Positions 20,029-30,320 of a DNA stretch of 64,000 bases are shown here, in pieces; positions within the stretch are counted from its first letter, which is position 1; each line of letters starts with the position of its first letter. The notes under the pieces were generated by a model. The model did not search any database. It was not told the DNA's origin and saw only the letters and a program-made list of their open reading frames with translations. Source of the stretch: SAR92 clade bacterium H455 (GTDB lineage Bacteria; Pseudomonadota; Gammaproteobacteria; Pseudomonadales; Porticoccaceae); NCBI GenBank assembly GCA_024802545.1, contig CP103416.1:1736001-1800000 (forward strand). Reading direction: 5' to 3'. A program made the position numbers and the translations under genes.

Positions 20029-22305
20029 ATGCTAAGTAGAGAACTGGAAGTTACCCTCAATCTGGCCTTCAAGAGTGCCAGAGACAAGCGTCATGAATTT
20101 ATGACAGTCGAACATCTGTTACTGGCACTGCTCGATGATGCCTCGGCATCAAATGTGCTCAAAGCCTGTGGTGCAGATATCAATGTGCTGCGGCAAGACC
20201 TAATAGAGTTTGTCGACTCCACCACACCGATCATCTCAGATATTCAGCTGGAGCAAGAGACTCAGCCAACTCATGGTTTCCAGCGAGTGCTGCAGCGTGC
20301 AGTGTTTCAGGTGAACTCAGCCAATCACAGTGAGGTGGTGGGGGCCAATGTAATAGTCGCGATCTTCAGTGAGCAGGAAAGTCAGGCGGTTTACTTTTTG
20401 CGCCTGCAAAATATTGCTCGCATTGATGTGGTCAACTACATCTCACACGGCATTTCTAAATACGTAGATCAACCTGAGAACAGCAGTGAGGAATCCACTA
20501 GCAACGCAGAGTCGGGCAGCGCGTCTGATTCCCAGGAAGAGAGTCTACTCAGTCAATTTGCCACCAACCTCAACGAACAAGCAGCCCTGGGTAACATTGA
20601 CCCATTGATCGGACGTGCCGCAGAAGTTGAGCGTGTCAGCCAGGTATTGGTTAGACGTCGCAAGAACAATCCGCTGTTAGTGGGTGAGTCCGGTGTGGGT
20701 AAAACCGCGATTGCCGAAGGTTTAGCGAAGCTTATTATCGAAGACGCCGTGCCGGAGCCGTTAAAAGGCAGTGTGGTCTACTCATTGGATATGGGCGGCC
20801 TGCTGGCCGGCACCAAGTACCGTGGGGATTTTGAAAAGCGCCTCAAGGGCATTATTGCCGAACTTGGTGAGCGGGATGGTTCGATCCTGTTTATCGATGA
20901 GATACACACCATTATTGGTGCGGGTGCTGCATCCGGTGGCGTGATGGATGCCTCCAATCTACTCAAACCATTGCTCTCGTCTGGCAAATTGCGCTGTTTT
21001 GGTTCGACCACTTATCAAGAGTACCGCGGTATATTTGAGAAGGATCAGGCGCTGTCGCGTCGCTTCCAAAAAATTGATGTGGAAGAGCCTTCAGTCGAAG
21101 AGACCTATCAGATTCTCAAAGGGTTGAAGTCTCGCTTTGAGGAACACCATGATCTGAAGTTCAGCAACCCGGCGTTAAAAGTGGCCGCGGAACTGTCTGC
21201 TAAACATATCAATGATCGCTTTTTGCCTGACAAGGCTATAGATGTAATCGATGAAGCCGGTGCCTATCAGCGCCTGCAGCCTGCCAGCAAACGCAAGAAG
21301 ATGATCGGTGTCAGCGATATAGAAATGGTGATCTCTAAGATTGCCCGCATTCCGGCCAAGAGTGTTTCTACCTCGGATAAAGAGCAGCTCAAAGGCCTGT
21401 CTGAAAAGTTGAAGATGGTGGTGTTTGGTCAAGATCCAGCGATCGATGTATTGACCACCTCGATCAAGATGGCCCGCGCCGGTTTGCGTGAGGGCACTAA
21501 GCCCATTGGTAGCTTCCTGTTTGCCGGCCCCACTGGTGTAGGCAAAACCGAAGTCAGCCGCCAGTTGGCTAATATTCTTGGCGTTAATCTGATGCGCTTT
21601 GATATGTCCGAGTATATGGAGCGTCACACAGTGTCGCGACTGATCGGCGCGCCTCCTGGCTACGTTGGTTATGATCAGGGCGGATTGCTCACAGATGCAG
21701 TCAACAAGCACCCACATTGCATTGTGCTGCTAGACGAAGTCGAGAAAGCCCACCCGGATGTGTTTAACCTGTTACTCCAGGTTATGGATCACGGTACGCT
21801 CACTGACAACAATGGCCGCAAAGCGGATTTCCGCAACGTTATCCTGATCATGACCACCAATGCTGGTGCTGAGTTGATGAGCCGCTCTTCAATGGGCTTC
21901 GCACAGCAGGATCACCGCACCGATGGGATGGAGGCGATCAAGAAAATGTTTACCCCGGAATTCCGCAACCGTCTCGACAGCATTGTGCAGTTCGCTGAGC
22001 TGTCCATGGATGTGATTACCACAGTGGTAGACAAGTTCCTGGTGCAGCTGCAGTCGCAGCTGGACAGCAAGAAAGTCTTCCTGGACATAGACGACGATTC
22101 TAGAGAATGGTTAGCGGTAAATGGTTATGACGCCAAGATGGGCGCGAGACCAATGGATCGATTGTTGCAAGAAAAAATTAAAAAGCCTCTGGCCGAAGCA
22201 GTATTGTTTGGCAGTCTATCGGAGAAGGGCGGTACCGCCTATGTGCGGGTCGAAGATGGTGAGTTGGTTGTGCACGCTGAGGATGAGCTCGCGACCAGCG
22301 AGTAA
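20029..22305 (+). CDS. clpA: ClpA, AAA+ unfoldase of the ClpAP protease
   Basis: Unfolds proteins and threads them into ClpP. The order is an N-terminal ClpN domain (about 1-145) that docks ClpS, an acidic/serine linker, AAA module D1 with Walker A GESGVGKTAIAEG, and D2 with GPTGVGKTEVSRQ and Walker B CIVLLDEVEKAHPD. The C-terminal small domain follows. At 758 residues it equals the E. coli protein. ClpP is not in the window. A strong 16-bp-stem terminator follows. Confidence 0.97.
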   Translation: MLSRELEVTLNLAFKSARDKRHEFMTVEHLLLALLDDASASNVLKACGADINVLRQDLIEFVDSTTPIISDIQLEQETQPTHGFQRVLQRAVFQVNSANHSEVVGANVIVAIFSEQESQAVYFLRLQNIARIDVVNYISHGISKYVDQPENSSEESTSNAESGSASDSQEESLLSQFATNLNEQAALGNIDPLIGRAAEVERVSQVLVRRRKNNPLLVGESGVGKTAIAEGLAKLIIEDAVPEPLKGSVVYSLDMGGLLAGTKYRGDFEKRLKGIIAELGERDGSILFIDEIHTIIGAGAASGGVMDASNLLKPLLSSGKLRCFGSTTYQEYRGIFEKDQALSRRFQKIDVEEPSVEETYQILKGLKSRFEEHHDLKFSNPALKVAAELSAKHINDRFLPDKAIDVIDEAGAYQRLQPASKRKKMIGVSDIEMVISKIARIPAKSVSTSDKEQLKGLSEKLKMVVFGQDPAIDVLTTSIKMARAGLREGTKPIGSFLFAGPTGVGKTEVSRQLANILGVNLMRFDMSEYMERHTVSRLIGAPPGYVGYDQGGLLTDAVNKHPHCIVLLDEVEKAHPDVFNLLLQVMDHGTLTDNNGRKADFRNVILIMTTNAGAELMSRSSMGFAQQDHRTDGMEAIKKMFTPEFRNRLDSIVQFAELSMDVITTVVDKFLVQLQSQLDSKKVFLDIDDDSREWLAVNGYDAKMGARPMDRLLQEKIKKPLAEAVLFGSLSEKGGTAYVRVEDGELVVHAEDELATSE

Positions 22306-22317
22306 ATCCCAGGCAGG

Positions 22318-22354
22318 AAAAAACCGTCCCATGGGCTCATGGGACGGTTTTTTT
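22318..22354. terminator. Bidirectional terminator between clpA and infA
   Basis: Perfect 16-bp arms (22318-22333 and 22338-22353) with loop GGCT, an A-run on the left and a T-run on the right. It serves the convergent clpA and infA transcripts. Confidence 0.95.
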
Positions 22355-22384
22355 ATACATCAAATAATCTGTAGAGGTCTGAGC

Positions 22385-22603
22385 TTATCGCTCTCTAAAG
22401 GTAATGCGACCTTTAGTTAGGTCATAGGGAGTCATCTCAACCTTAACCTTGTCACCCGTAAGAATACGAATGTAGTGCTTGCGCATCTTTCCAGAGATAT
22501 GAGCAATGATAACGTGATCATTCTCCAATTTAACTCGAAAAGTCGTGTTCGGCAAAGTGTCGATAACTTCGCCTTCAAATTCAATGTGGTCTTCTTTCGC
22601 CAT
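22385..22603 (-). CDS. infA: Translation initiation factor IF-1
   Basis: A 72-residue single OB-fold (S1-like) protein that binds the ribosomal A site during initiation. The sequence [20 protein letters not shown] and the ending ITFRER are nearly the universal bacterial form. It is the last gene of a minus-strand run trxB, aat, bpt, infA. In E. coli a serine tRNA gene lies between infA and clpA; none is visible here in the 79-bp gap. Confidence 0.98.
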   Translation of the reverse strand: MAKEDHIEFEGEVIDTLPNTTFRVKLENDHVIIAHISGKMRKHYIRILTGDKVKVEMTPYDLTKGRITFRER

Positions 22604-22724
22604 AAGCTTAATGTAGTGCCCGTCAAATGAGATTGTTTAAACCCAGTGCTGGTAGGGGACGTTCGCCTGTGCGGATCCCCAAAAAGCGCGGCAAGTTTGC
22701 CTTAAAACGTCTCGCATAGCAAAG

Positions 22725-23447
22725 TCATTCGGCAATTCCCCAGCTATTTTGTCGGTACAGCTCAAGGGGACGGTAATTGGTTTTGTATTCCATCTTGTCA
22801 CAGCCGGAAATCCAATAGCCTAAATAGAGATATTCGAGGCCTAGCCGCTGCGCCATATCGATCTCCACAAGGATTGCCAGCACCCCGAGACCGCGATCTG
22901 AAAAGGCCGGGTCAAAATAGGTATAAATCGCAGAGAGCCCATTTTCAATCACATCGATCACTGCACAGCCGATCAGTTGGTCGCCCAATCTAAATTCAAG
23001 AAACTGTGTGCACTCCCAGGCATTGCCGAGAAAATCTTCAAACTGCCGGCGCGATGGCGGGTACATGTCTCCGTCGCTGTGGCGCTGTGCTATATAGCGA
23101 GCATAGATGGGGAAGTGCTCACCGAGATTAATCCCATCGAGCTGTTCCACCATAATGTCGTCGTTCTTTTTCCAACAGCGTTTCTGAGCACGAGTCGGTT
23201 TGAAGTCGTCGACCGGTAAGCGAGCCGGAATGCAGGCATTGCAGCTAGTACATTTGGGTGCGTAGAGAAAGGGGCCACTGCGGCGAAAGCCAAGCTTGGT
23301 CATGCGCGAGTAAAGCTCGACATCAATAGTCATATCTGGATCCACAAAAGCGGTGGTCGATTGACGCTCAGGCAGATAGCTACAGTCATGGGCCTCGGTC
23401 AAGCAGAGCTTGATCATGCCTATATCTGGGGAGATATCGCGAGTCAT
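22725..23447 (-). CDS. bpt: Aspartate/glutamate leucyltransferase (Bpt/Ate type)
   Basis: Transfers Leu from tRNA to N-terminal Asp or Glu, making proteins recognisable to ClpS. The arginyltransferase-superfamily N-terminus has CSYLPERQSTTAFVD and the cysteine pair CTSCNACIPARL. The C-terminal GNAT-like half contains YTYFDPAFSDRGLGVLAIL and LGYWISGCDKMEYKTNYRP. The 240 residues match bacterial Bpt. It stands between aat and infA, as in Pseudomonas. Confidence 0.93.
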   Translation of the reverse strand: MTRDISPDIGMIKLCLTEAHDCSYLPERQSTTAFVDPDMTIDVELYSRMTKLGFRRSGPFLYAPKCTSCNACIPARLPVDDFKPTRAQKRCWKKNDDIMVEQLDGINLGEHFPIYARYIAQRHSDGDMYPPSRRQFEDFLGNAWECTQFLEFRLGDQLIGCAVIDVIENGLSAIYTYFDPAFSDRGLGVLAILVEIDMAQRLGLEYLYLGYWISGCDKMEYKTNYRPLELYRQNSWGIAE

Positions 23448-23543
23448 ATGAGGCTACCTAGCAAATGAATGTACTGGTTGACGGTAAACTCAAGAGTAGT
23501 TGAGCTAATTAGGATACTCAATGAGATTTTTCCATCGACTTGA

Positions 23544-24263
23544 TCACCAATTGAACTTTAATTTTGTTGGCTGTTCCGCAGCGCTGGGAAGCGGCCAATT
23601 AAAGGCCTTATCTCGCCAGAGAGATAACTCAGCAAGGAAGGCACTGCGCTCTATCGACAAGGCGCCCAGGCTTGCTAGATGAGGGTTAGCCAACTGACAG
23701 TCAATCAGTTGCAAACCACAATCCAGCCCCCAGCGACAGAGGTGGGCCATAGCAATTTTTGACGCATTAGCACGGCGACTAAACATAGATTCGCCACAAA
23801 AAATGCTGCCAACCCCGACACCGTAGAGCCCGCCAATCAATTCACTATCCAGCCAAACCTCTAGGGAATGAGCCTTTCCCCGCAGATGCAGCTGGGTATA
23901 AGCCGCAATCATCTCCTCGGTGATCCAGGTGCCGCCATGGTCATCACGGGGTTCGCTACAGGCGCGAATAACATCGCTAAAGGCATGATTAACGGTTATC
24001 TGATAATCATTGCGACGCAGAGTTTTACGCAGGCTTTTGGAACAGTGTAGCTGGGACGGTGGCAGCACACAGCGAGTTGCTGGGCTCCACCAGAGAATAG
24101 GGTCGTCATGCTGATACCAGGGAAAGATAGCTGAGCGGTAGGCATTGAAGAGAGTCTGCGGCTGTAAATTACCCCCGACGGCAAGGAGCCCGTCGGGTTC
24201 AGTTAAAGCGCCCCTAGGATCGGGAAACTGCGGATGATCTTGGTCTAGCAGAGGTATCTGCAC
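23544..24263 (-). CDS. aat: Leucyl/phenylalanyl-tRNA-protein transferase
   Basis: Attaches Leu or Phe to proteins with N-terminal Lys or Arg, the other tier of the bacterial N-degron pathway. Hallmarks are FPDPRGALTEPDGLLAVGG near the N-terminus, FPWYQHDDPILWWSPATRCV, GLYGVGVGSIFCGESMFSR and LIDCQLANPHLASLG. The length of 239 residues is normal. It follows trxB by 39 bp on the same strand. Confidence 0.95.
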   Translation of the reverse strand: MQIPLLDQDHPQFPDPRGALTEPDGLLAVGGNLQPQTLFNAYRSAIFPWYQHDDPILWWSPATRCVLPPSQLHCSKSLRKTLRRNDYQITVNHAFSDVIRACSEPRDDHGGTWITEEMIAAYTQLHLRGKAHSLEVWLDSELIGGLYGVGVGSIFCGESMFSRRANASKIAMAHLCRWGLDCGLQLIDCQLANPHLASLGALSIERSAFLAELSLWRDKAFNWPLPSAAEQPTKLKFNW

Positions 24264-24302
24264 AGACAGTCTCCAGAGCTACTATTTAGAGTTGCTATTT
24301 AT

Positions 24303-25256
<954 letters not shown>

Positions 25257-25376
25257 CTACTATTAAGGATTCAAAAAGTTTAAAAATTTGCTTACACCAG
25301 CTTTTAAAAAGGCGGTGTTTAAAATAGAGCGCTATCATAATCAATCCCATGGCCCGGACAAATAAGTTTCTTCACT

Positions 25377-25407
25377 ATCTTTACTCGATCTTTACTCGAT
25401 CTTTACT
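25377..25407. repeat. Short tandem repeat, 11-bp unit, about 2.8 copies
   Basis: ATCTTTACTCG is repeated at 25377, 25388 and 25399 (the last copy has 9 of 11 bases). It lies in the 284-bp intergenic region between divergent trxB and ftsK. I see no coding sequence in that gap. Confidence 0.8.
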
Positions 25408-25531
25408 AGGGCCCCAGGATTTACCCTATTGAATTCATTGCCCTTCTGGGCGATTAAGGGCTGCTGAACCGTAGCATTTAATTCTCAACGGGCTACAATT
25501 GGCGCTGCATTAACACACAGGGAATCACCCG

Positions 25532-27901
25532 TTGAGCACAGATAAGCGAAAGTCGCGTAATCCAGCACCAGTCGAAGCCAGCTACAACGAAACCCGTGGC
25601 AAGCGATTGCTCGCCGAGGGCGCACTAATAGGCTGGATTGCTCTCTGCTCAATACTCCTGCTGGCTCTGCTCAGCTACTCCTCGGATGACCCAGGCTGGT
25701 CACATACAGGCGTCCGCGGTGACCTCAACAATGCTGTGGGCCTAGCTGGCGCCTGGATTGCCGACATCTTCTTTGCCCTGTTTGGGGTAATGGCTTACCT
25801 GTTTCCAGCACTACTTGCAGTCCGTGCCATACAAATACTGCGCACCTATATTCTCCGTGAAGCGGACGCCTTCGACTCCGTCACCTTCACCCTCCGGGTG
25901 ATCGGTTTTATTTTAGTGATGATCAGCGCCACCTCACTGGCCAATATCCAATACGCCGAAGTGCACAACAATTATCCCTTTGGCGTCGGCGGCATACTCG
26001 GCAATAAGATTGGCGAAGCCACCATGGCAGTGTTCAGCTATGTTGGCAGCACCTTAATTCTACTGTCACTATTCCTCTTTGGACTCACTGTATTTGTCGA
26101 TATCTCCTGGATCTCTCTGATTGACCGCCTCGGTCTAGCCGCCATAGATCTCTACGATCGAACGCGCAGCAAACTGGCGGCAATCAAAATTGCCCGTGCC
26201 GAAAAAGCCAAATCCCGGGAAGCGGTTCTCGAGCGACAGGCCAAAGTCGAAGTCGAAACAAAAATGCAAAAGCTGCGCACACCGCCAACCATCCAGCCCC
26301 CCAAAGCCAAGCCCGTGGTCAGCAAACGCATCGAACGAGAAAAGCAGCAGACGCTCTTTGGTGACACCGAAGTTATTGGCTCACTGCCGCCGATTAACCT
26401 ACTGGATCCAGCAGACAGCAACACCAACAGCGGCTACTCTGCCGAATCCCTAGAGCACCTTTCACGCCTGTTGGAGCACAAGCTCCTCGACTTTGGTATC
26501 AAAGCCGATGTGGTAGAAGTGCTGCCAGGTCCAGTAGTCACCCGATTTGAAATTCAGCCCGCGGCCGGCATCAAGGTCAGCCGTATAAGCGGTCTAGCTA
26601 AAGATTTGGCCCGCTCCATGGCGGTGATCAGTGTGCGCGTGGTTGAAGTGATTCCCGGCAAGTCCGTTGTCGGCATTGAAATCCCCAATGAAAAGCGTGA
26701 GATGGTCCGCCTCAGTGAAGTACTGTCATCTGAAGCCTACGACCGCTCAAGCTCACCGGTGACCTTAGCGCTAGGGCATGATATTGCCGGCATCCCCATA
26801 GTGGCAGATCTCGGCCGCATGCCGCACCTGCTTGTTGCAGGAACCACAGGTTCGGGCAAATCAGTAGGCATCAACACCATGCTCCTAAGCCTGCTGTTTA
26901 AGGCCTCACCAGAAGAAGTTAAGCTAATTCTGATCGATCCAAAAATGCTTGAGCTATCGGTCTATGATGGTATTCCACATTTGCTGACACCTGTTATCAC
27001 CGATATGAAAGACGCCGCCAGTGGCCTGCGCTGGTGCGTTGGTGAAATGGAACGACGCTACAAGCTTATGGCCGCACTGGGTGTACGAAATCTAGCCGGT
27101 TATAACCGCAAAATTGAAGACGCCATAAAAGCCGGCGAACCGATCACTGATCCACTGTGGACATTTAACCCAGATGACATGGGCTGGGATGCAACTCAAG
27201 AAGCCCCCGAGGCACCAACCCTCGAGACACTCCCATATATAGTGGTAGTGATCGACGAATTCGCCGACATGATGATGATCGTCGGCAAGAAAGTTGAACA
27301 GCTGATAGCTCGAATTGCACAGAAGGCACGCGCCGCAGGTATCCACCTGATACTCGCCACACAGCGCCCTTCGGTGGACGTTATCACCGGCCTGATCAAG
27401 GCCAACGTCCCCACAAGAATCGCCTTCCAAGTCTCATCAAAAATCGACTCAAGAACCATTCTCGACCAAGGTGGCGCAGAACAATTACTCGGTAACGGCG
27501 ACATGCTTTATCTGCCGCCGGGAACCAGCGTTCCAGAACGTATTCACGGCTGTTTCGTCGACGACCATGAAGTGCACAAAGTGGTCGCCGACTGGAAGCG
27601 TCGCGGCGAGCCCAACTACCTCCAAGAGATTACCGACGAAGCCGCTGTTTCATCCATCGCAGTACCAGGATATAGCAGCGGAGAAGAGGTCGAAGACGAC
27701 CCAGAATCTGATCCCTTGTATGACGAAGCCGTGGCCTTTGTGCTTGAGAGCCGCAAAGCATCGATTTCATCTGTACAGCGCAAACTCAGAGTGGGTTACA
27801 ACCGCGCTGCGCGTTTGATTGAACAGATGGAAGTGGCTGGTGTGGTGAGTCCCATGAGCAGTAATGGCAGTCGTGACATATTGTCCCAGAGTGGGCGCTA
27901 A
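25532..27901 (+). CDS. ftsK: DNA translocase FtsK
   Basis: Membrane-anchored hexameric ATPase that pumps chromosome ends across the division septum and activates XerCD at dif. There are N-terminal membrane helices (about residues 30-205), a short charged linker (about 205-290, much shorter than the 600-residue E. coli linker), the motor with Walker [13 protein letters not shown] at about 436 and Walker [13 protein letters not shown], and a C-terminal gamma winged helix ([20 protein letters not shown]) for KOPS reading. The start is TTG at 25532 with CAGGGAA 7 nt upstream; no ATG fits. Confidence 0.96.
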   Translation: MSTDKRKSRNPAPVEASYNETRGKRLLAEGALIGWIALCSILLLALLSYSSDDPGWSHTGVRGDLNNAVGLAGAWIADIFFALFGVMAYLFPALLAVRAIQILRTYILREADAFDSVTFTLRVIGFILVMISATSLANIQYAEVHNNYPFGVGGILGNKIGEATMAVFSYVGSTLILLSLFLFGLTVFVDISWISLIDRLGLAAIDLYDRTRSKLAAIKIARAEKAKSREAVLERQAKVEVETKMQKLRTPPTIQPPKAKPVVSKRIEREKQQTLFGDTEVIGSLPPINLLDPADSNTNSGYSAESLEHLSRLLEHKLLDFGIKADVVEVLPGPVVTRFEIQPAAGIKVSRISGLAKDLARSMAVISVRVVEVIPGKSVVGIEIPNEKREMVRLSEVLSSEAYDRSSSPVTLALGHDIAGIPIVADLGRMPHLLVAGTTGSGKSVGINTMLLSLLFKASPEEVKLILIDPKMLELSVYDGIPHLLTPVITDMKDAASGLRWCVGEMERRYKLMAALGVRNLAGYNRKIEDAIKAGEPITDPLWTFNPDDMGWDATQEAPEAPTLETLPYIVVVIDEFADMMMIVGKKVEQLIARIAQKARAAGIHLILATQRPSVDVITGLIKANVPTRIAFQVSSKIDSRTILDQGGAEQLLGNGDMLYLPPGTSVPERIHGCFVDDHEVHKVVADWKRRGEPNYLQEITDEAAVSSIAVPGYSSGEEVEDDPESDPLYDEAVAFVLESRKASISSVQRKLRVGYNRAARLIEQMEVAGVVSPMSSNGSRDILSQSGR

Positions 27902-27991
27902 TGATCGCCGCGAAGAAAGGTTAAAAAAAATCTTAAAAGCCGGCTAGACTAACAGCAGGGTGCTGGATCACCTCAACATGAGGGAAGAAAA

Positions 27992-28273
27992 ATGCAATTG
28001 GAATTGCAAAATCTATGGCGGCCTGCGGTAGCCGCTCTTGTTTTAGCTTGGCTTGTGGCCCTTGGCTTAACGGCAAGTCATGATTTTAACAACCTCAGAG
28101 CAGAGCCACAGCTGCCCGTGCATTCGATTGCAACTTCCACAACAATTAACACTTCCAGGCCTGCACATATAGAGTATTCATCGATCGCAGAGATGTTTCT
28201 TATGGGAATAGCCGAGCAAGCTCCCATGCCAGAAACCATTGTCCCGACCGCTGTCCGAAGAGGCGATGGGTAA
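27992..28273 (+). CDS. Small single-pass membrane or secreted protein, unknown function
   Basis: A 93-residue open frame preceded by an AGGGAAG ribosome-binding site 5 nt from the ATG. One hydrophobic segment (about residues 12-28) is followed by a polar tail rich in Ser, Thr and Pro, predicted to be outside the cytoplasm. I do not recognise the family. It is the first gene of the segment that separates ftsK from lolA, which are neighbours in Pseudomonas. The start signal makes it likely to be real. Confidence 0.55.
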   Translation: MQLELQNLWRPAVAALVLAWLVALGLTASHDFNNLRAEPQLPVHSIATSTTINTSRPAHIEYSSIAEMFLMGIAEQAPMPETIVPTAVRRGDG

Positions 28274-28341
28274 GTAATTTCAAGGGCTATTTTTACAACA
28301 AGTGATTAAAAAATAACGCTCGATCTTTAACAACAAGCAAG

Positions 28342-28491
28342 TTAGTTGATTAACGTGCCAAAAAACCGCTCAATCTTACCCTTCATCCAGAAACAGCACT
28401 TATCAGTGCGAATAATTTTAGGCTTATCGTAGCGATGAATAGAATCTATTGTAATCTCCCCATTTCCCATTGGAGCAATAAGTAGAAACTG
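28342..28491 (-). pseudogene. Relic of an rve-type (DDE) transposase
   Basis: On the minus strand a 49-codon stretch encodes KPKIIRTDKCCFWMKGKIER followed by FFGTL. Intact integrase-core transposases carry IRTDN...(about 30 residues)...W-Q-N-G-R-I-E-R-F-F-G-T-L. Here the IRTD block and the W-x-x-G-K-I-E-R-F-F-G-T-L block are joined directly, as if the intervening part were deleted, and the protein stops just after. No terminal inverted repeats were found. It is interpreted as a decayed insertion-sequence fragment. The rest of the 387-bp gap 28274-28660 holds only the promoter listed next. Confidence 0.5.
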
Positions 28492-28549
28492 TTAGGCCGC
28501 GCACGGAGACTAGCTAAGGCAGCGTTTATCTGGATTAATTTATTCTGTC

Positions 28550-28577
28550 TTGCACCTCGGGAAGGCTAGTCTATACT
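28550..28577 (+). promoter_or_regulatory. Sigma-70 promoter of the lipoprotein/barrel genes
   Basis: -35 TTGCAC (28550-28555), 16-bp spacer, -10 TATACT (28572-28577), about 84 bp before the ATG at 28661. Assigned by eye. Confidence 0.55.
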
Positions 28578-28660
28578 TTTTGGAAACTTGGCAGGTACGC
28601 TGCGATTCATATCCCTATTTATATATTGAACAATAAACCACTAAATGGATTTTAGAGAAC

Positions 28661-29059
28661 ATGAATAAATATTACTTCACTATTTTTTCTTTGTTAGTAA
28701 TTTTAACTAGCTGTGTTGCGCCTCAGCAGCCTCTAACTGAAAAAAATTCAAATTTAACCCAAGGCAATGTGCAGATGAATTTGGTTGTTGGGAAGACCTC
28801 CAAGTCTGATGTATTGCAAAATTTTGGCGCACCTAACGTCACAACCAGAGATGGTGCCGGCCGTGAAGTCTGGAGTTACCAACGCGCGGCTCAGGTTACT
28901 CAGTCATCTAAGCAATCCGGTTATTGGACCGTTATTCTTGCGGGCCAGTCATCTTCAGCGGCTGGCTTTGAAACCAGTTCAAGAATGATAACGCTGATCA
29001 TCAAATTTAATGAGCAAGATATAGTTTCTGATTTCAGAAGCAGAACATCTAACTTTTAA
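28661..29059 (+). CDS. Lipoprotein with a SmpA/BamE-like domain
   Basis: A 132-residue precursor with a lipoprotein signal ending in the lipobox LTSC (Cys18 lipidated). The mature part contains VVGKTSKSDVLQNFGAPN followed by EVWSYQ, the pattern of the SmpA/OmlA (BamE) fold in which a short helix precedes a two-strand sheet. It is shorter and more divergent than BamE itself and lies away from the usual fur/omlA locus, so it is probably a relative, not the BAM subunit. It lies 9 bp before a second lipoprotein, suggesting an operon. Confidence 0.7.
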   Translation: MNKYYFTIFSLLVILTSCVAPQQPLTEKNSNLTQGNVQMNLVVGKTSKSDVLQNFGAPNVTTRDGAGREVWSYQRAAQVTQSSKQSGYWTVILAGQSSSAAGFETSSRMITLIIKFNEQDIVSDFRSRTSNF

Positions 29060-29068
29060 GAGACTACT

Positions 29069-29542
29069 ATGAAAAAAATATATCTATGGATGTTTTTATC
29101 TTCACTTGTGTTATCAGGTTGTGCCACTACACCAAAGACGACGTTGACCCCGCTAGAGATTCAAGCCTTACAAACTCGGACTTACGAACATAGTAAAGAT
29201 ATAGCTTTCCCTAGTGTCATGTCGGTCTTTCAAGATTTAGGCTATACCGTCAATAGTGCGGATAAAGATACCGGGCTAATCACAGCGGAAAGTGCTACAG
29301 CCAGCGATGCAGCATCAAAATTCTGGCTGGGTATAACCGATGTGTCTCAGACGAAAGCTACTGCATTTATTGAGCAAATGGGATCTAGCTCTAGCGTGCG
29401 GTTAAATTTTGTTGCGACTAATAAAAAATCCACTATGTATGGCAGGTCTGACCGGCAAGACACGCCGATACTTGATGCAGCCGTTTACCAGAATGCTTTT
29501 GAGCGGATTGAGAATGCGATCTTTATGCGCTCAAGTAACTAA
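29069..29542 (+). CDS. Lipoprotein of unknown function
   Basis: A 157-residue precursor with signal MKKIYLWMFLSSLVLSGC, Cys18 being the lipidation site. The mature part opens with RTYEHSKDIAFPSVMSVFQD and LGYTVNSADKDTGLITAES, the kind of alpha-beta unit seen in many small envelope lipoproteins in which a first strand faces a conserved DKDTGLI turn. I do not recognise a named family. It is translated right after the BamE-like lipoprotein, so the two probably act together in the envelope. Confidence 0.65.
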   Translation: MKKIYLWMFLSSLVLSGCATTPKTTLTPLEIQALQTRTYEHSKDIAFPSVMSVFQDLGYTVNSADKDTGLITAESATASDAASKFWLGITDVSQTKATAFIEQMGSSSSVRLNFVATNKKSTMYGRSDRQDTPILDAAVYQNAFERIENAIFMRSSN

Positions 29543-29684
29543 GTAGGCCTATTCTGGTAAGACTTTGGAAGAGCTTAAGTTAAATAAAGCGCCGCCAATT
29601 GGAAAATGGTTCCACGTCGTTGAGATACATAGCAAAAAATTTAAAAGGCATCATTCATTTACCCATTACCATAAGGAAATTGTA

Positions 29685-30239
29685 ATGCTTAAATCTGTCG
29701 TAATAATCTTCGCAACTGCTACTCTAAGTTGCGCATCTCTTGCCTGTTATGGCGACTCTTACGCGTCGTTGCAGCTTGGCTTTCACGATTATGAAGAGAC
29801 CGTTTCAGGAACGTCACCGATGCTTTTTGATTCGTCCCTAACCTCACTCTATGGCCGTTTAGGCAAACAATACAATGAAAATTTCTCCGCAGAAGTCAGA
29901 CTGGGGGTAGGTCTTGGCGACGATGTGTATGAGCAGGATGGACTAGACACTGGCCTTAAGCTGTCATTGCGGGATATTTATGGCGTCTACCTACGTGGCG
30001 GCATGCAGGTAACTGAAAAGCTCTATCCCTATGTGATTTTCGGCTACACCCAAGCCACACTTGAACTGGGTGATGATAGTTTTGATTTTCATGAGGATTT
30101 TGGTGGCGTTTCATATGGTGTGGGGGTTGATCTTGAGCTTAAGCCAGAACTTTATACCAGTATTGAATATATACATTATTTCGATACGGTCGGCACTGAA
30201 TTGAGCGCTTTTTCTGTCGGGCTAACCAAGTCTTTTTGA
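29685..30239 (+). CDS. Outer-membrane beta-barrel protein, paralogue 1
   Basis: A 184-residue protein with an N-terminal signal peptide (residues 1-24) and alternating-residue strands typical of an eight-stranded OmpA/opacity-like barrel (YASLQLGFHDY, SLYGRLGKQYNENFSAEVRL, YGVGVDLELKPELYTSIEYI). It ends in Phe, as barrel proteins recognised by BAM do. ATG 29685 has AAGGAA upstream; the open frame extends 40 codons further but that part is polar and lacks a signal. It shares clear similarity with the next gene over its full length. Confidence 0.75.
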   Translation: MLKSVVIIFATATLSCASLACYGDSYASLQLGFHDYEETVSGTSPMLFDSSLTSLYGRLGKQYNENFSAEVRLGVGLGDDVYEQDGLDTGLKLSLRDIYGVYLRGGMQVTEKLYPYVIFGYTQATLELGDDSFDFHEDFGGVSYGVGVDLELKPELYTSIEYIHYFDTVGTELSAFSVGLTKSF

Positions 30240-30320
30240 TGGCCCATAAGTGTCACAACGGTAAGGGTGCGTTGTAAAAATAGCTCTTAAATTGAATCTA
30301 ACTTTATAGGGAAATTAAAT

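Noticed and set aside
21175-21717. Minus-strand frame of 180 aa inside clpA
   Set aside because: Antisense to the conserved ClpA motor; no start signal and no recognisable family.
22306-22384. Serine tRNA gene expected between clpA and infA by comparison with E. coli
   Set aside because: The gap is only 79 bp and is filled by the 37-bp terminator; no cloverleaf is visible.
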